NCBI GenBank assembly: GCA_937944445.1
Contig: CALDYP010000023.1
Span: forward strand, 62,001-126,000
Reading direction: 5' to 3'
Source of the DNA: an uncultured Anaerolineae bacterium
Lineage (GTDB): Bacteria; Chloroflexota; Anaerolineae; Aggregatilineales; Phototrophicaceae
DNA: 64,000 bases
Part shown: one piece after another, positions 52,289 through 61,064 of the stretch
Position numbering within the stretch: position 1 is the first letter of the stretch
How the letters are laid out: every line of letters starts with the position of its first letter
The notes under the pieces: generated by a model
The model's database searches: none
What the model saw: only the letters and a program-made list of their open reading frames with translations
What the model was told of the DNA's origin: nothing
Position numbers and translations under genes: made by a program

Positions 52289-52970
52289 ACGGCACGCCCT
52301 CGTCGTAGTGACCGTCAACGTGGCGAATCTCCGCTGTCACCAGCTGCCCATCGCGCACGTCCAGATAGGCGTAGCTGGCGGTCGTCGCCAGCGGCCCGGG
52401 GTTGATGAGCACCGTCTGCCCCAGCCGATCTACCCCAGCGGCCTCGTGAATGTGACCGCAGAGGCAAGCCAGCGGTTGATACTTCTCGATCCACGCGCGC
52501 ACGGCGCGGCTGCCCACGTGCTGCCCCGTGCGGATCACGTCGAGCGCGGTGTCGTATGGCGGCTGATGCGACACGAGCAGGGTCGGCGTGCCAGTGGGCA
52601 GCCCCTCCACCGCCTCATCCAACATCGCGCTGAACTCGTCTTCGCTGAACACAAAGTCGCCATCAAAAGGCAGCGCGCCACCCATCCCCACCAACGCGAC
52701 GCCGTCCACCAACTCGAAGCGGCGGTGCAAGCTCAGCCCTTCACGCGCGAGGTGCGCCAAGATCTGCACGGTATCCATATTGCCCGGCACAGCATAGACG
52801 TGCTCGTTGAACTCGTTGAGGATCGAGAACATCCGCAGCAGGTGGTTCATGCTGCCGTTGGTCATGTCGCCTGCCAACAGCACGACGTTCGCTTTCGCCA
52901 GCGGGCGGCTGATCTTCTTAAGCCACTCCGCTTGGTCGTGCAAGTCAGGTAAGCCGATGAACGTGGTCAT
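52278..52970 (-). CDS. YfcE-like metallophosphoesterase
   Basis: A 230-residue calcineurin-fold phosphodiesterase. Metal-binding motifs are in order: PDLHD (D-x-H), LLAGDMTN (GD), VPGNMD (GN-x-D), LLVSHQPPYD (H) and LCGHIHEAAG (GHxH). Such small members cleave phosphodiester bonds in nucleotides or nucleic acids; substrate unknown. It is coupled to pth by an 11-nt overlap. Confidence 0.88.
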   Translation of the reverse strand: MTTFIGLPDLHDQAEWLKKISRPLAKANVVLLAGDMTNGSMNHLLRMFSILNEFNEHVYAVPGNMDTVQILAHLAREGLSLHRRFELVDGVALVGMGGALPFDGDFVFSEDEFSAMLDEAVEGLPTGTPTLLVSHQPPYDTALDVIRTGQHVGSRAVRAWIEKYQPLACLCGHIHEAAGVDRLGQTVLINPGPLATTASYAYLDVRDGQLVTAEIRHVDGHYDEGVPYER

Positions 52971-53046
52971 GTGGCGCTGCGCCTCCGTGATTGATTGCGC
53001 TGCATTATAGCGCAGCAGGCGTCGGCCAATCAGCGGTTAAGATAGG

Positions 53047-54969
53047 TTACTCGGCCACGAGCATCTGCTGGCGGTTGAACTGTGTCTGATACAGCTCGTG
53101 GTAGAGGCCGCCCAACGCCAGCAGTTCCGCGTGAGTGCCGCGCTCGACGATCTCGCCGCGGTTCAGCACGAGGATCACATCCGCCGCCAAGATCGTGCTG
53201 AGCCGATGCGCGATCACGATGCTCGTGCGCCCTTGCTGCACGCGCTTGAGCGCCTCTTGGATCAACGCCTCCGATTGGCTGTCGAGGCTGCTAGTGGCCT
53301 CGTCCAACACGAGGATGCGCGGGTTCTTCAGGATGACGCGGGCAATCGCCAGCCGCTGCTTTTCGCCCCCGCTCAGCCGATAGCCGCGCTCGCCCACGAT
53401 CGTATCGTAGCCCTGCGGCAGCCCGGCGATGAAGTCGTGGATGTTAGCAGCGCGGCAGGCCTCTTCCAACTCTGATTGTGTCGCATCTGACCGCGCGTAG
53501 AGCAAGTTCGTGCGGATCGTGTCGTGGAACAGGTAGGTTTCCTGCGTCACCATGCCGACGTGCCGCGCGAGGTCATCCAGCCGCAGCGTGCGCAGGTCGT
53601 GCCCATCCAAGCGGATCGCGCCGCTGTCCGGGTCGTACAAGCGCGGGATCAAGTAGGTGAGCGTCGTCTTGCCTGCGCCCGATGGCCCCACCAGCGCCGC
53701 CAACTGCCCGGGGGTGATCTTGAAGCTGATGTGCCGCAGCGCCTGCTCACGGGCTTGGTGTTTTCCGTTGTCGGCCACAGTCAGCGCCCCGCTGAGCGCC
53801 GCACCCACCTGTTCCACGCTGCCGATGCGCTCGACGTCGCTCAGCAGTTGGTCATCGCGCACTGTGTAGGTGAATGTCACATCGTCAAATTCGATCTCGC
53901 CGCGCACCTCTGGTAGGGGTTGCGCGTTCGGTTGTTCAACGATCTGCTGCGGCAGGTCGAGGATTTCAAACACGCGCTCGAAGCTCACAAGGCTGGTGGC
54001 GAAGTCTACTGGCGCGTTAGTCAGCGCTTGCAGCGGGTTGTAGAGCTGCGTCAAGTATGCCCCAAAGGCGACGATCGTCCCCACCGTGAACTCACCAGAG
54101 AGCACCAAGTGGCCGCCGTACCAGTAGACGAGCGCCGTGCCGATCACCCCGATGGAGCCGATGACGGTCATGAACTGGCTGCCCAGCACGGCGCGTTTGA
54201 CGCCGCCATCGCGCACGTCCGCCGCGCGCGCCCCAAAGCGATCTACTTCATCTTGCCCACGCCCGAACAGCTTCACCAGCAGCGCCCCGCTGATGTTGAG
54301 CGTCTCGTTCATCATGGCGTTCATCTGCGCGTTCCACGTCATCTGGTCGCGGGCGATCTCGCGCAGCCTGCCGCCCAAGCGCCGCGCTACCAAGATGAAA
54401 AACGGCAGCACCCCCACCCCGAGCAGCGTCAAGCGCCACTCGATCGAGATCATCACAGCCAACGTCGCTACGACGGTAATCAAGTTGGTGATGATGCTGA
54501 TGAGCGTGTTGTTGACGGCGCTCTGCGCCCCCACCACGTCGTTGTTGAGGCGGCTCATCAACTCGCCGGTTTTGGTGTTCGTGAAGAAGTGCAGCGACAT
54601 CCGCTGCAAATGCTGATAGAGCGCCATGCGCAGGTCATAGATGATCCCCTCGCCTACGGTAGCGTTCAAGCGGCGCTGCACCACGCTGATCACGCCGCTG
54701 ACGATTGGGGTCAACACGAGCAGCAGCGCCAGCGCGTTGAGCAGTTCAGCGTCGCCCGGCGGCTGCAAAGCCACGTCGATCAACTGCCGCAGGATCAACG
54801 GGCTGACCAGCCCCAGCAGCGTCGTCAGCAGGATACAGACGAGCATGCCCGCCAGCAGCCAGCGATACGGCCACGCATACGCCAGCACGCGGCGCAGCAG
54901 CGCCCGCGTAATCGGGGGGCGCTTAGACTCCCCGTGTATGTAACTCATCCAGCCGCCGCCCATCATCAT
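53047..54969 (-). CDS. ABC transporter, fused permease-ATPase (exporter)
   Basis: A 640-residue half-transporter that works as a dimer. The N-terminal part has six membrane helices (about 30-330: AYAWPYRWLLAGMLVCILL, then LLVLTPIVSGVIS etc.). The C-terminal ATPase has Walker A VGPSGAGKTTL, signature LSGGEKQRLAIARV and Walker B ILVLDEATSSLDSQS, H-loop VIAHRLSTI. Similar to multidrug or lipid exporters. Start at 54969 follows GAGGGAC; a longer frame above it overlaps non-coding sequence. Confidence 0.93.
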   Translation of the reverse strand: MMMGGGWMSYIHGESKRPPITRALLRRVLAYAWPYRWLLAGMLVCILLTTLLGLVSPLILRQLIDVALQPPGDAELLNALALLLVLTPIVSGVISVVQRRLNATVGEGIIYDLRMALYQHLQRMSLHFFTNTKTGELMSRLNNDVVGAQSAVNNTLISIITNLITVVATLAVMISIEWRLTLLGVGVLPFFILVARRLGGRLREIARDQMTWNAQMNAMMNETLNISGALLVKLFGRGQDEVDRFGARAADVRDGGVKRAVLGSQFMTVIGSIGVIGTALVYWYGGHLVLSGEFTVGTIVAFGAYLTQLYNPLQALTNAPVDFATSLVSFERVFEILDLPQQIVEQPNAQPLPEVRGEIEFDDVTFTYTVRDDQLLSDVERIGSVEQVGAALSGALTVADNGKHQAREQALRHISFKITPGQLAALVGPSGAGKTTLTYLIPRLYDPDSGAIRLDGHDLRTLRLDDLARHVGMVTQETYLFHDTIRTNLLYARSDATQSELEEACRAANIHDFIAGLPQGYDTIVGERGYRLSGGEKQRLAIARVILKNPRILVLDEATSSLDSQSEALIQEALKRVQQGRTSIVIAHRLSTILAADVILVLNRGEIVERGTHAELLALGGLYHELYQTQFNRQQMLVAE

Positions 54970-55054
54970 ATGCTTGTCCCTCGCCTCGCTTTTCGTCTGT
55001 TCTCTTATGCTAGCCCACAAGATGGGCTGCGCCACCCTAAACGATCGAGCAGGG

Positions 55055-55438
55055 TTATCGCAGGCTGTTCAAGACCGCACGAGCGTGCGCGAGGTCATCC
55101 GCGAACAAGATTTGACGCCCGTTGAGCTTGTCGGGGAACATCTTCATGATCGCTGTGTAACCCTGACGGACGACGTTGTTTGCCCCCACGACGATTCGGT
55201 TGCCCTCGTTGGCGCGCGCCTCGCCGGTCGCAATCAGCATCTTGGCCATGTTCATCACATCTTTGGGCAGCTTCGCGCCTTCCACGTCAATCAACACGTC
55301 CACCTGATGCTCAACGCTGGTGATCATCGCGTCCACACGGCGGATAGCGTCCTCAAGGTCGCTGAAGCTCCACTCGGTTTCAAACTCCATCAGAATCGTG
55401 GTCTTGTCGCGGTTGTCCCAACGTGTGTTAATGCCCAT
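55055..55438 (-). CDS. Small STAS/SpoIIAA-like protein (copy 2)
   Basis: A 127-residue soluble protein with an aromatic, acidic start (ILMEFETEWSFSDLEDAIRRV), a central VDVLIDVEGAKLPKDVMNMAK strand-helix, GNRIVVGANNVVRQG and a final ILFADDLAHARAVLNSL helix. The order mirrors the mazG-linked gene at 17740-18144, so I place both in a SpoIIAA/STAS-like group. Start with GAGGG upstream. Function unknown. Confidence 0.68.
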   Translation of the reverse strand: MGINTRWDNRDKTTILMEFETEWSFSDLEDAIRRVDAMITSVEHQVDVLIDVEGAKLPKDVMNMAKMLIATGEARANEGNRIVVGANNVVRQGYTAIMKMFPDKLNGRQILFADDLAHARAVLNSLR

Positions 55439-55483
55439 AGAAGCCCTCATTTGTGATGACCGTTCTGCACAGAGTATAACCCC

Positions 55484-56251
55484 TTAACCGCCCCCTGCGT
55501 CACGTATGGTGAAGCGCGCGGGGCTGCCGTTAGGCACGCCGTTGATGGCAAGCTGCACGCTCCACTCGCCCGCGGTGAAGGCCACTTCAGACGGGGTGAC
55601 AAAAAACCAAATGCACGCATCGCGGATCTCAAAATTGGGGGTGAAGTCATAGCTGACGACGGGCTGACCGTTGGCCGTCCACTGTGAGCTGAGCTGTGTG
55701 CCGGGCACGATATTGCGCGCGCGCGCCACCACGTAGATCGCGCTCGACTGCGGCGTAAACTCGGACGTGATGTTCAACGCACAGTCGTCGTTCCCTACGC
55801 CAGTGGCTGTCACGATGTCGGCGTACTGCGGCGCGTCAGGGTCGGCGGTGGGCAGCGCCTCTGGCGTAGGCAGCGCCAGCGGCGTCACGATGATCTCCGG
55901 TTGGCCGCTGGCTGCGTCCGCCTCAATGACCAAGGCTGGCGCGGGCGTCGGCGTCAGAGTGACCAAGCTGGCCATCATCGACGATTGAAATTGACGGATG
56001 ACCTCTTGCGGCGTGCCGCGCGCTACCAGCGTTAGCTCAAGGAAAGCGCCGCGCGTGGCGGCAAGGCTGGCGCGGGTCGAGACGTAATCTGCCGTCGTTC
56101 GCAGTTCAGCCATTTCAGCTGTCGCCGTGCCCGCGAGGATGGCTAGCTGCGTGGCGGCCGCATCGCGTTGCGCGTTGATCGCGGGGTCAGCCGTGCTAGC
56201 GCAGGCCGCCAGCCACGGGATGCATAGGATGAGAGTCAAGAAGTATTTCAT
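55484..56251 (-). CDS. Lipoprotein of unknown function
   Basis: A 255-residue protein with a lipoprotein signal: MKYFLTLILCIPWLAAC, where the Cys after LAA would be lipidated. A helical region (about 20-100), a Thr/Pro-rich stretch (LTPTPAPALVIEADAAS) and a C-terminal beta domain (IYVVARARNIVPGTQLSSQW) follow. I recognise no family. The ATG at 56251 is used because frames above it run into the tmRNA terminator and tmRNA. Confidence 0.72.
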   Translation of the reverse strand: MKYFLTLILCIPWLAACASTADPAINAQRDAAATQLAILAGTATAEMAELRTTADYVSTRASLAATRGAFLELTLVARGTPQEVIRQFQSSMMASLVTLTPTPAPALVIEADAASGQPEIIVTPLALPTPEALPTADPDAPQYADIVTATGVGNDDCALNITSEFTPQSSAIYVVARARNIVPGTQLSSQWTANGQPVVSYDFTPNFEIRDACIWFFVTPSEVAFTAGEWSVQLAINGVPNGSPARFTIRDAGGG

Positions 56252-56280
56252 GCGCCTGATTGTAGTGGCACAAGCGCCAT

Positions 56281-56309
56281 AAAAAAAGCCGCCCTCGGTT
56301 GGGCGGCTG
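56281..56309 (-). terminator. Terminator of ssrA
   Basis: An 8-bp GC hairpin on the minus strand (AGCCGCCC...GGGCGGCT) is followed by seven T residues, about 6 nt after the tmRNA 3' end. Confidence 0.85.
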
Positions 56310-56314
56310 CTGAG

Positions 56315-56689
56315 TGGAAGCGCCGGGGACCTGCCCCCCGGGTCCAACGAGATCGAGTCTCGCACGTCTACACGTTTAGTTTGTTGTTGAATCTCGCCTT
56401 TGGTAGCCCCAACAAACGCGGTACACCGCAGGCCAGCCGATGAATCTTGGCCCCAGCATCTCGGCTCTACTAGGGTAGCATCCTGTCTTTGGTCACGCCT
56501 GCCAATCTCCCCGAACAGGCACGGAGAGGGCAGACGGTCAGGCTACTTCGGCCTGACACCCCAGCCGCTTAATTAGGCAGCCAGAGCAAGTTTGTTGTTG
56601 TTGGCAGTTATTTGCCGTGTCAGGTTAACGTGATGACGCACGACGTGCAGTGCGGCCTCATCCCCCGCTGTCGAATCTAGTTCGCTCCC
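56315..56689 (-). ncRNA. ssrA: Transfer-messenger RNA (tmRNA)
   Basis: Rescue RNA of about 375 nt. The 5' end GGGAGCGAACTAGATTCGAC matches the family start, and GGGAGCG pairs with CGCTTCC at the 3' end followed by discriminator A; CCA is not encoded. The tag frame starts at GCC (56605) and reads ANNNKLALAA, then TAA (56573). The T-arm has stem CCGGG/CCCGG but the loop is GGCAGGT rather than the usual TTCRA type. Nothing suggests a two-piece form. Confidence 0.9.
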
Positions 56690-56697
56690 GAGAGATA

Positions 56698-56703
56698 CTT
56701 ATA
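56698..56703 (-). promoter_or_regulatory. -10 box of ssrA
   Basis: TATAAG on the minus strand ends 8 nt before the tmRNA 5' G. A consensus -35 is not evident at 16-18 nt. Confidence 0.5.
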
Positions 56704-56809
56704 ATGTATCACAAGGGGTCATTCTTGTGAAGAGGGGATTTTGTGAGCGGATCAGAACTCGAACAGAAACGCCGCGGCTGAGATCTCTGGGGCGTCTCAG
56801 GCCGCTGAG

Positions 56810-56918
56810 TAGGGGCGCGACCTGTCGCGTCCGTCGAGGGTTGAAAACCGACGGGCAGGGCAGTCCCTGCCCTTGCGATGCCGCGCGTGCAGGGGCTTTC
56901 GCCGTGGGCGTGTCTTTT
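56810..56918 (+). repeat. Palindromic repeat mosaic (copy B)
   Basis: Shorter relative of the 46335-46600 element, same orientation. It has TAGGGGCGCGACCTGTCGCG, then CCGACGGGCAGGGCAGTCCC-TGCCC and GTGCAGGGGCTTTCGCCGTG-GGCGTGTCTT. Each module is a slightly mutated form of the copy A module in the same order. It lies in the promoter region of the GlcD-like gene. Confidence 0.78.
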
Positions 56919-56940
56919 CGACTTTCCAGCGGGCGTTTCG

Positions 56941-56946
56941 TATAAT
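56941..56946 (+). promoter_or_regulatory. -10 box of the GlcD-like gene
   Basis: A consensus TATAAT lies 41 nt before the ATG, directly after the repeat element; the -35 is not clear. Confidence 0.45.
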
Positions 56947-56986
56947 TCTTTACAATCACGACAAACAGCTTAAAAGACCACGCCCT

Positions 56987-58363
56987 ATGACCCATTTCAA
57001 CCGCTTGACCCCTGAACTTACCGCCGAGCTGCGCCGCGTCGCAGGAGACGCCAACGTCAGCACCGCTCACGCTGACCTTGACCTGCACGCGCGCGACAGC
57101 GGCCATCACGAAGCCCACCTGCCAGAAGCATTGGTCTACGGTGAGAGCGGCCCACAGATCGCTGCGGTGCTCAAGTTTGCCAACGAGCACTGCATCCCCG
57201 TCACGCCGTGGGGTGTCGGGACGGGCTTGGAGGGCAATGCGATCCCGCTTTACGGCGGCATCCTGCTCACGCTGGAGCGCATGAACCGCATCATCGAAGT
57301 TCATGCGGACGATTTTCAAGTGACCGTCGAGGCGGGCATTCCGCACAAAGACCTCAACGCGCAGCTCGCACGCTATGGGCTGTTCTTCCCGCCTGACCCG
57401 GGGGCCAACGCCACCATCGGCGGCATGCTCGCCAACAACGCCGCCGGCATCCGCACCGTGAAATACGGCGCAACCAAAGACAACGTGCTGCGGATGGAGG
57501 TCGCCCTGCCAGACGGGCGCTTGATCCACGTTGGGTCGCGCAGCATCAAGCAGGCCAGCGGCTACAACTTGATGCAGTTGTTCGTCGGCAGCGAGGGGAC
57601 GCTTGGTGTCATCACACAGGCCACGCTCAAGCTTGTGCCCGTCCCACAGTTCATGAGCGCCATCATCGCGGGCTTCCCCACTGTTGAAGCAGCCATCGAA
57701 ACGGTCGTAGCGATCCGCGGCAGCGGCGTGGACGTGGCCGCGCTGGAGTTCATCGACGTGACGAACACCCAAGCGCTCAACCAAGCTGGCACTGACATCG
57801 CCCCGTATCCCACCCTGTTGATGGAGATCCACAGCGCCTATGAGCAGACGCTGGAGGTCGACATGCAGACCGTGCGCGAAATCTGCGAGGACGCCGGGGC
57901 GATCAGCTTCCGCGCGACTGCCGACAACGCTGAGCGCAAAGTGTTGTGGAACGCCCGCCATCACGCCTATGAAACGCTCGTCCGCAACCACCCGGGCCAG
58001 CGCATCTTCATCATGGACGTAGCCGTGCCCATCAGCCGCTACCCGGACTTGATTGAGTTCGCGCGCCAGTCCATCGAGCGACACGGGATCAAAGGCTACA
58101 TGAAAGGCCACGCTGGCGACGGCAACATCCACGTGGAACTGCCGTTCGGCGACCCGATCACCTTCGAGAAAGTGCAGGCCGTCAACGGTGAGATCGTGCA
58201 GCATGCTATCGCGCTAGGCGGCACGGCTACCGGTGAGCACGGCGTGGGCATCGGCAAGCGCGCCTACATGCAAGCCGAGCACGGCGACGCGCTCGACGTG
58301 ATGCGCCAGATCAAGCAGACGCTCGACCCGCGCGGCATCATGAACCCCGGCAAGGTGCTGTAA
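56987..58363 (+). CDS. FAD-linked oxidase, GlcD/D-lactate dehydrogenase family
   Basis: A 458-residue VAO/PCMH-type flavoprotein that oxidises 2-hydroxyacids such as glycolate or D-lactate. The FAD-binding half has VTPWGVGTGLEGNAIPLYGG, FFPPDPGANATIGGMLANNAAG and VGSEGTLGVIT. The C-terminal domain ends with GHAGDGNIHVEL and GTATGEHGVGIGKRAYMQAEHG, typical metal/substrate ligands. No GlcE or GlcF partner is adjacent. Start is the ATG giving MTHFNRL; the open frame above it lies in the repeat. Converges with the LysM gene (3-nt gap). Confidence 0.9.
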   Translation: MTHFNRLTPELTAELRRVAGDANVSTAHADLDLHARDSGHHEAHLPEALVYGESGPQIAAVLKFANEHCIPVTPWGVGTGLEGNAIPLYGGILLTLERMNRIIEVHADDFQVTVEAGIPHKDLNAQLARYGLFFPPDPGANATIGGMLANNAAGIRTVKYGATKDNVLRMEVALPDGRLIHVGSRSIKQASGYNLMQLFVGSEGTLGVITQATLKLVPVPQFMSAIIAGFPTVEAAIETVVAIRGSGVDVAALEFIDVTNTQALNQAGTDIAPYPTLLMEIHSAYEQTLEVDMQTVREICEDAGAISFRATADNAERKVLWNARHHAYETLVRNHPGQRIFIMDVAVPISRYPDLIEFARQSIERHGIKGYMKGHAGDGNIHVELPFGDPITFEKVQAVNGEIVQHAIALGGTATGEHGVGIGKRAYMQAEHGDALDVMRQIKQTLDPRGIMNPGKVL

Positions 58364-58366
58364 GCC

Positions 58367-59299
58367 TTAGCGCGCGGGGATGATGATCTCCTGCCCGATC
58401 TGAAGCCGATCGGGGTTCGGGATGTTGTTGATCGCAAGGATCGCCCGCACCGTCACACGGTAGCGTACGGCGATGTCATACAGCGTGTCCCCCGCGCGGA
58501 CGCGGTGCACGGCTTGGCTGGCGACCGCCCCCGGCGCGCCTGACTCCAACGTGGCAGGCGCAGCGTTCGGGTCAATCGGCGCAGCGATGGGCGGCACGTC
58601 CGGCGGCGGGGGCGGCGTGGCGGTTGGGTCTACTGCGCCACAGCCCGGAATCTGGATCACCTGACCGGGGCGGATGATGCTGTTCTCTGATAAATTGTTG
58701 GCCGACAGCAGCGATGCTAGCGTGATGTTGTTGCGCAGCGCAATGCGGAACAGCGTATCGCCCGACACAATCGTGTACTCGCAGCCCTGCACCAGCTCTG
58801 GCATGAACTGCTCGGGCGTGATGATGCCGTTCGACGGCGTATCCGCCGCCAGCGGCTGGCCGAGCGGGGTCGCAGTCGGGATGACGAGCTGCATCGGAAC
58901 CTCCGGCGTGATGAAGAGGCCGGGCGTTGCGGTTGGTTGGCCGCTGTTGGGCAAGGCAGCGCTGGGGGTGGGCGTGTCTGGGTCAGGGCGGATGATGATC
59001 ACCGTAGCAGTAGCAGGCGGCCCCAGCGGGATCGGCGGCAGCGTGGCGAGATCGCTGCTGCTGGGAGCGCTGTCCGCCGTCACTTGGATGATCACCAGCT
59101 CGTCAGGGGCGGCTGTGGCTGCGCCATCTGGCACGATCACAATCGGCGTGGCGTCCGTGCCCGGCTCAACGCCTAAGCTGGTCGGCGCGGGGTCAATCAT
59201 GACCGCCCCGCTGTTGATCGTCTCAAAGCTGTCCACCGACTGCTGATAGCATCCCGCCAGCAGCAGCACCCCGGATAAGCTCAATAGTCGTCTCCACAT
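58367..59299 (-). CDS. LysM-domain lipoprotein
   Basis: A 310-residue surface lipoprotein. The signal MWRRLLSLSGVLLLAGC ends in a lipobox Cys. A long Pro/Thr-rich linker (to about 175, including TPTPSAALPNSG) precedes two LysM domains: CEYTIVSGDTLFRIALRNNITLASLLSANN and HRVRAGDTLYDIAVRYRVTVRAILAINN. LysM binds N-acetylglucosamine in peptidoglycan or chitin-like polymers, so this is probably a wall-anchored protein with no visible catalytic part. It sits between the oxidase and a PucR regulator. Confidence 0.88.
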   Translation of the reverse strand: MWRRLLSLSGVLLLAGCYQQSVDSFETINSGAVMIDPAPTSLGVEPGTDATPIVIVPDGAATAAPDELVIIQVTADSAPSSSDLATLPPIPLGPPATATVIIIRPDPDTPTPSAALPNSGQPTATPGLFITPEVPMQLVIPTATPLGQPLAADTPSNGIITPEQFMPELVQGCEYTIVSGDTLFRIALRNNITLASLLSANNLSENSIIRPGQVIQIPGCGAVDPTATPPPPPDVPPIAAPIDPNAAPATLESGAPGAVASQAVHRVRAGDTLYDIAVRYRVTVRAILAINNIPNPDRLQIGQEIIIPAR

Positions 59300-59437
59300 G
59301 ATGCATGTTTCTCCCTGCGATGGTTCGCATAGGCCATTATAGCATCATCTGCGTCGGCAACTTGCGCGCGCAACGAAATTGATACGAATCGACCGAGCGC
59401 ACGCCAGCCAGATCAATCCGCCGCCAAGCACATGTGC

Positions 59438-59443
59438 TATAAT
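59438..59443 (+). promoter_or_regulatory. -10 box of the pucR-type gene, leaderless arrangement
   Basis: A perfect TATAAT ends 7 nt before the ATG, so transcription should start at or next to the A of the ATG. There is no ribosome-binding site before that ATG. No convincing -35 is seen. Confidence 0.6.
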
Positions 59444-59450
59444 CCGCCAC

Positions 59451-61064
59451 ATGTTGACCGTGGATGACATTCTCACGATGGGGCTGCTGCCCGGGGCGCG
59501 GCTCGTCGCTGGGCAGGCGGGCTTGCAGCACCCTGTGCTGTGGGTGCACAACGCTGGCGTGCCCGACGCGCCGCAGTGGCTCAACGGCGGTGAGCTGGTC
59601 ATGACCACCATCATCAACCTGCCGCCCGACGCCGCCGCCCAAGCCGACTACGTGGCGCAGATGCAGGCACGAGGCGTCGCGGGGTTATGCCTCACTGTGG
59701 GCAAGATGATCGACCACACCCCGCCCCACCTCGTCACCGCCGCCGATGCCTGCGGACTGCCGTTGATCGAAATCCCCTACACCCTGCGCTTTGTCGACGC
59801 CGCCCGCGAGATCATCGGGCGCATCACGCAGGGCAGCCTTGACATGGTGCGCCGCGCCCTCGCCATCAACCAGCAGTTGACGCGGATCGTGCTGGAGGGC
59901 GGCGGGCTGCCCGAACTCGCGGCGCAGCTCGCCCAACTCGTGCAGCACAGCATCAGCATCGAAACCGCCACCTTTGACGCCATCGCCACCGTCAACATCG
60001 CCGACGTAGACGAAGCGCGCCGCTACACCCAACTTCACGGGCGCACTGACCCGCGGCTCGTGCAGGCTCTGGAGGAACGCGGCTACCTGCCCACCATCCG
60101 CCAGACGCTGCGGCCGGTGCAGCTTCCGGTCATGGCCGATGTCGGCCTTGAGATGGAACGCTTGCTCGCGCCGATAGTGGTGCACGGGATGATCTACGGC
60201 TTCATGTGGATCATCGCCGACGACCACGCCCTGAGCGAGATCGACCTGCTGGCCATCGAAAGCGGCGCGACGATTGCCGCGCTGATGATCCTCTACCAAG
60301 AGACAGCACAGGCCGCGGAGGCGTCGCTCAAGGGCAGCCTGCTCAGCCAGTTGATCGCGGGCGACCAAGCCCACCACACGATCCTGACTGACCAATCTCT
60401 GCGCTACGGGGTGGATCTGCGCCTGCCGTATCGCCTGCTCGTGATCGACGTGGAGAGCGCCGCGCTGATGCCCCTCTACCGTCAGCTCAACCAACTGGCC
60501 GCAACGCAGGCGTGGCGCGTGGTTGTCGGCCAGTTTGCCGGTCAGATCGTCGTGCTGATCCAGCAGGATGAGAGGGCTGAGGCTGTGCTGGCGCGCATCG
60601 TCGAGCGCTTGCAGAACGGGCGCGGGCGCTTGCGCCATCGCGCGGGCTGTTCGGCGGTGGCGCAGGGGGCGCTACAAGTCAGCAGCGCGCATGAGCAGGC
60701 GCGCGACGCCCTCGTCATCGGCCAGCGCATCGCCCCGCAGGAGCCGCTCGTGCGCTTTGACCAACTGGGGTACTTGCACACGCTCTACCTTGCCGGGCCG
60801 CGCAGCCTGACCGCCAACCCCTACGTGCCGATCCTCCGCCGCCTGCGCGAGGAACGATCCTCTGAGTTGTTCCAAACGCTGGAAGCTTACCTCGACACCG
60901 GCGGGAACGGCGTGCTAGCGGCGGAAACGCTCCACATCCACCGCAGCACGCTCAACTACCGGTTGACGCGCATCGAGCAGCTCTGCCAGATCAACCTGCA
61001 AGATGCCGCCACCCGCGCCAACTTGCAGGTGGCGGTCAAGCTGCTGCGCTTATTTGAAGATTAG
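59451..61064 (+). CDS. PucR-family transcriptional regulator
   Basis: A 537-residue regulator with the usual three parts: N-terminal PucR domain (1-125, MLTVDDILTMGLLPGARLVAG and GVPDAPQWLNGGELVMTT), a central ligand-sensing region, and a C-terminal PucR helix-turn-helix (LDTGGNGVLAAETLHIHRSTLNYRLTRIEQL). Relatives control purine, glycerate or sugar-acid genes. The nearby GlcD-type oxidase is a plausible target by position only. The start is at an ATG 7 nt after TATAAT; codons above it are not needed. Ends overlap the convergent gene by 4 nt. Confidence 0.9.
   Translation: MLTVDDILTMGLLPGARLVAGQAGLQHPVLWVHNAGVPDAPQWLNGGELVMTTIINLPPDAAAQADYVAQMQARGVAGLCLTVGKMIDHTPPHLVTAADACGLPLIEIPYTLRFVDAAREIIGRITQGSLDMVRRALAINQQLTRIVLEGGGLPELAAQLAQLVQHSISIETATFDAIATVNIADVDEARRYTQLHGRTDPRLVQALEERGYLPTIRQTLRPVQLPVMADVGLEMERLLAPIVVHGMIYGFMWIIADDHALSEIDLLAIESGATIAALMILYQETAQAAEASLKGSLLSQLIAGDQAHHTILTDQSLRYGVDLRLPYRLLVIDVESAALMPLYRQLNQLAATQAWRVVVGQFAGQIVVLIQQDERAEAVLARIVERLQNGRGRLRHRAGCSAVAQGALQVSSAHEQARDALVIGQRIAPQEPLVRFDQLGYLHTLYLAGPRSLTANPYVPILRRLREERSSELFQTLEAYLDTGGNGVLAAETLHIHRSTLNYRLTRIEQLCQINLQDAATRANLQVAVKLLRLFED

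Noticed and set aside
53920-55125. Plus-strand open frame of 401 codons opposite the ABC transporter
   Set aside because: His/Arg/Gln-rich antisense product with no domain, opposite clear Walker motifs.
56699-58204. Long minus-strand open frame opposite the GlcD-like gene (501 codons)
   Set aside because: It is antisense to a well-supported FAD oxidase and has no family motif; such frames are common opposite GC-rich genes.
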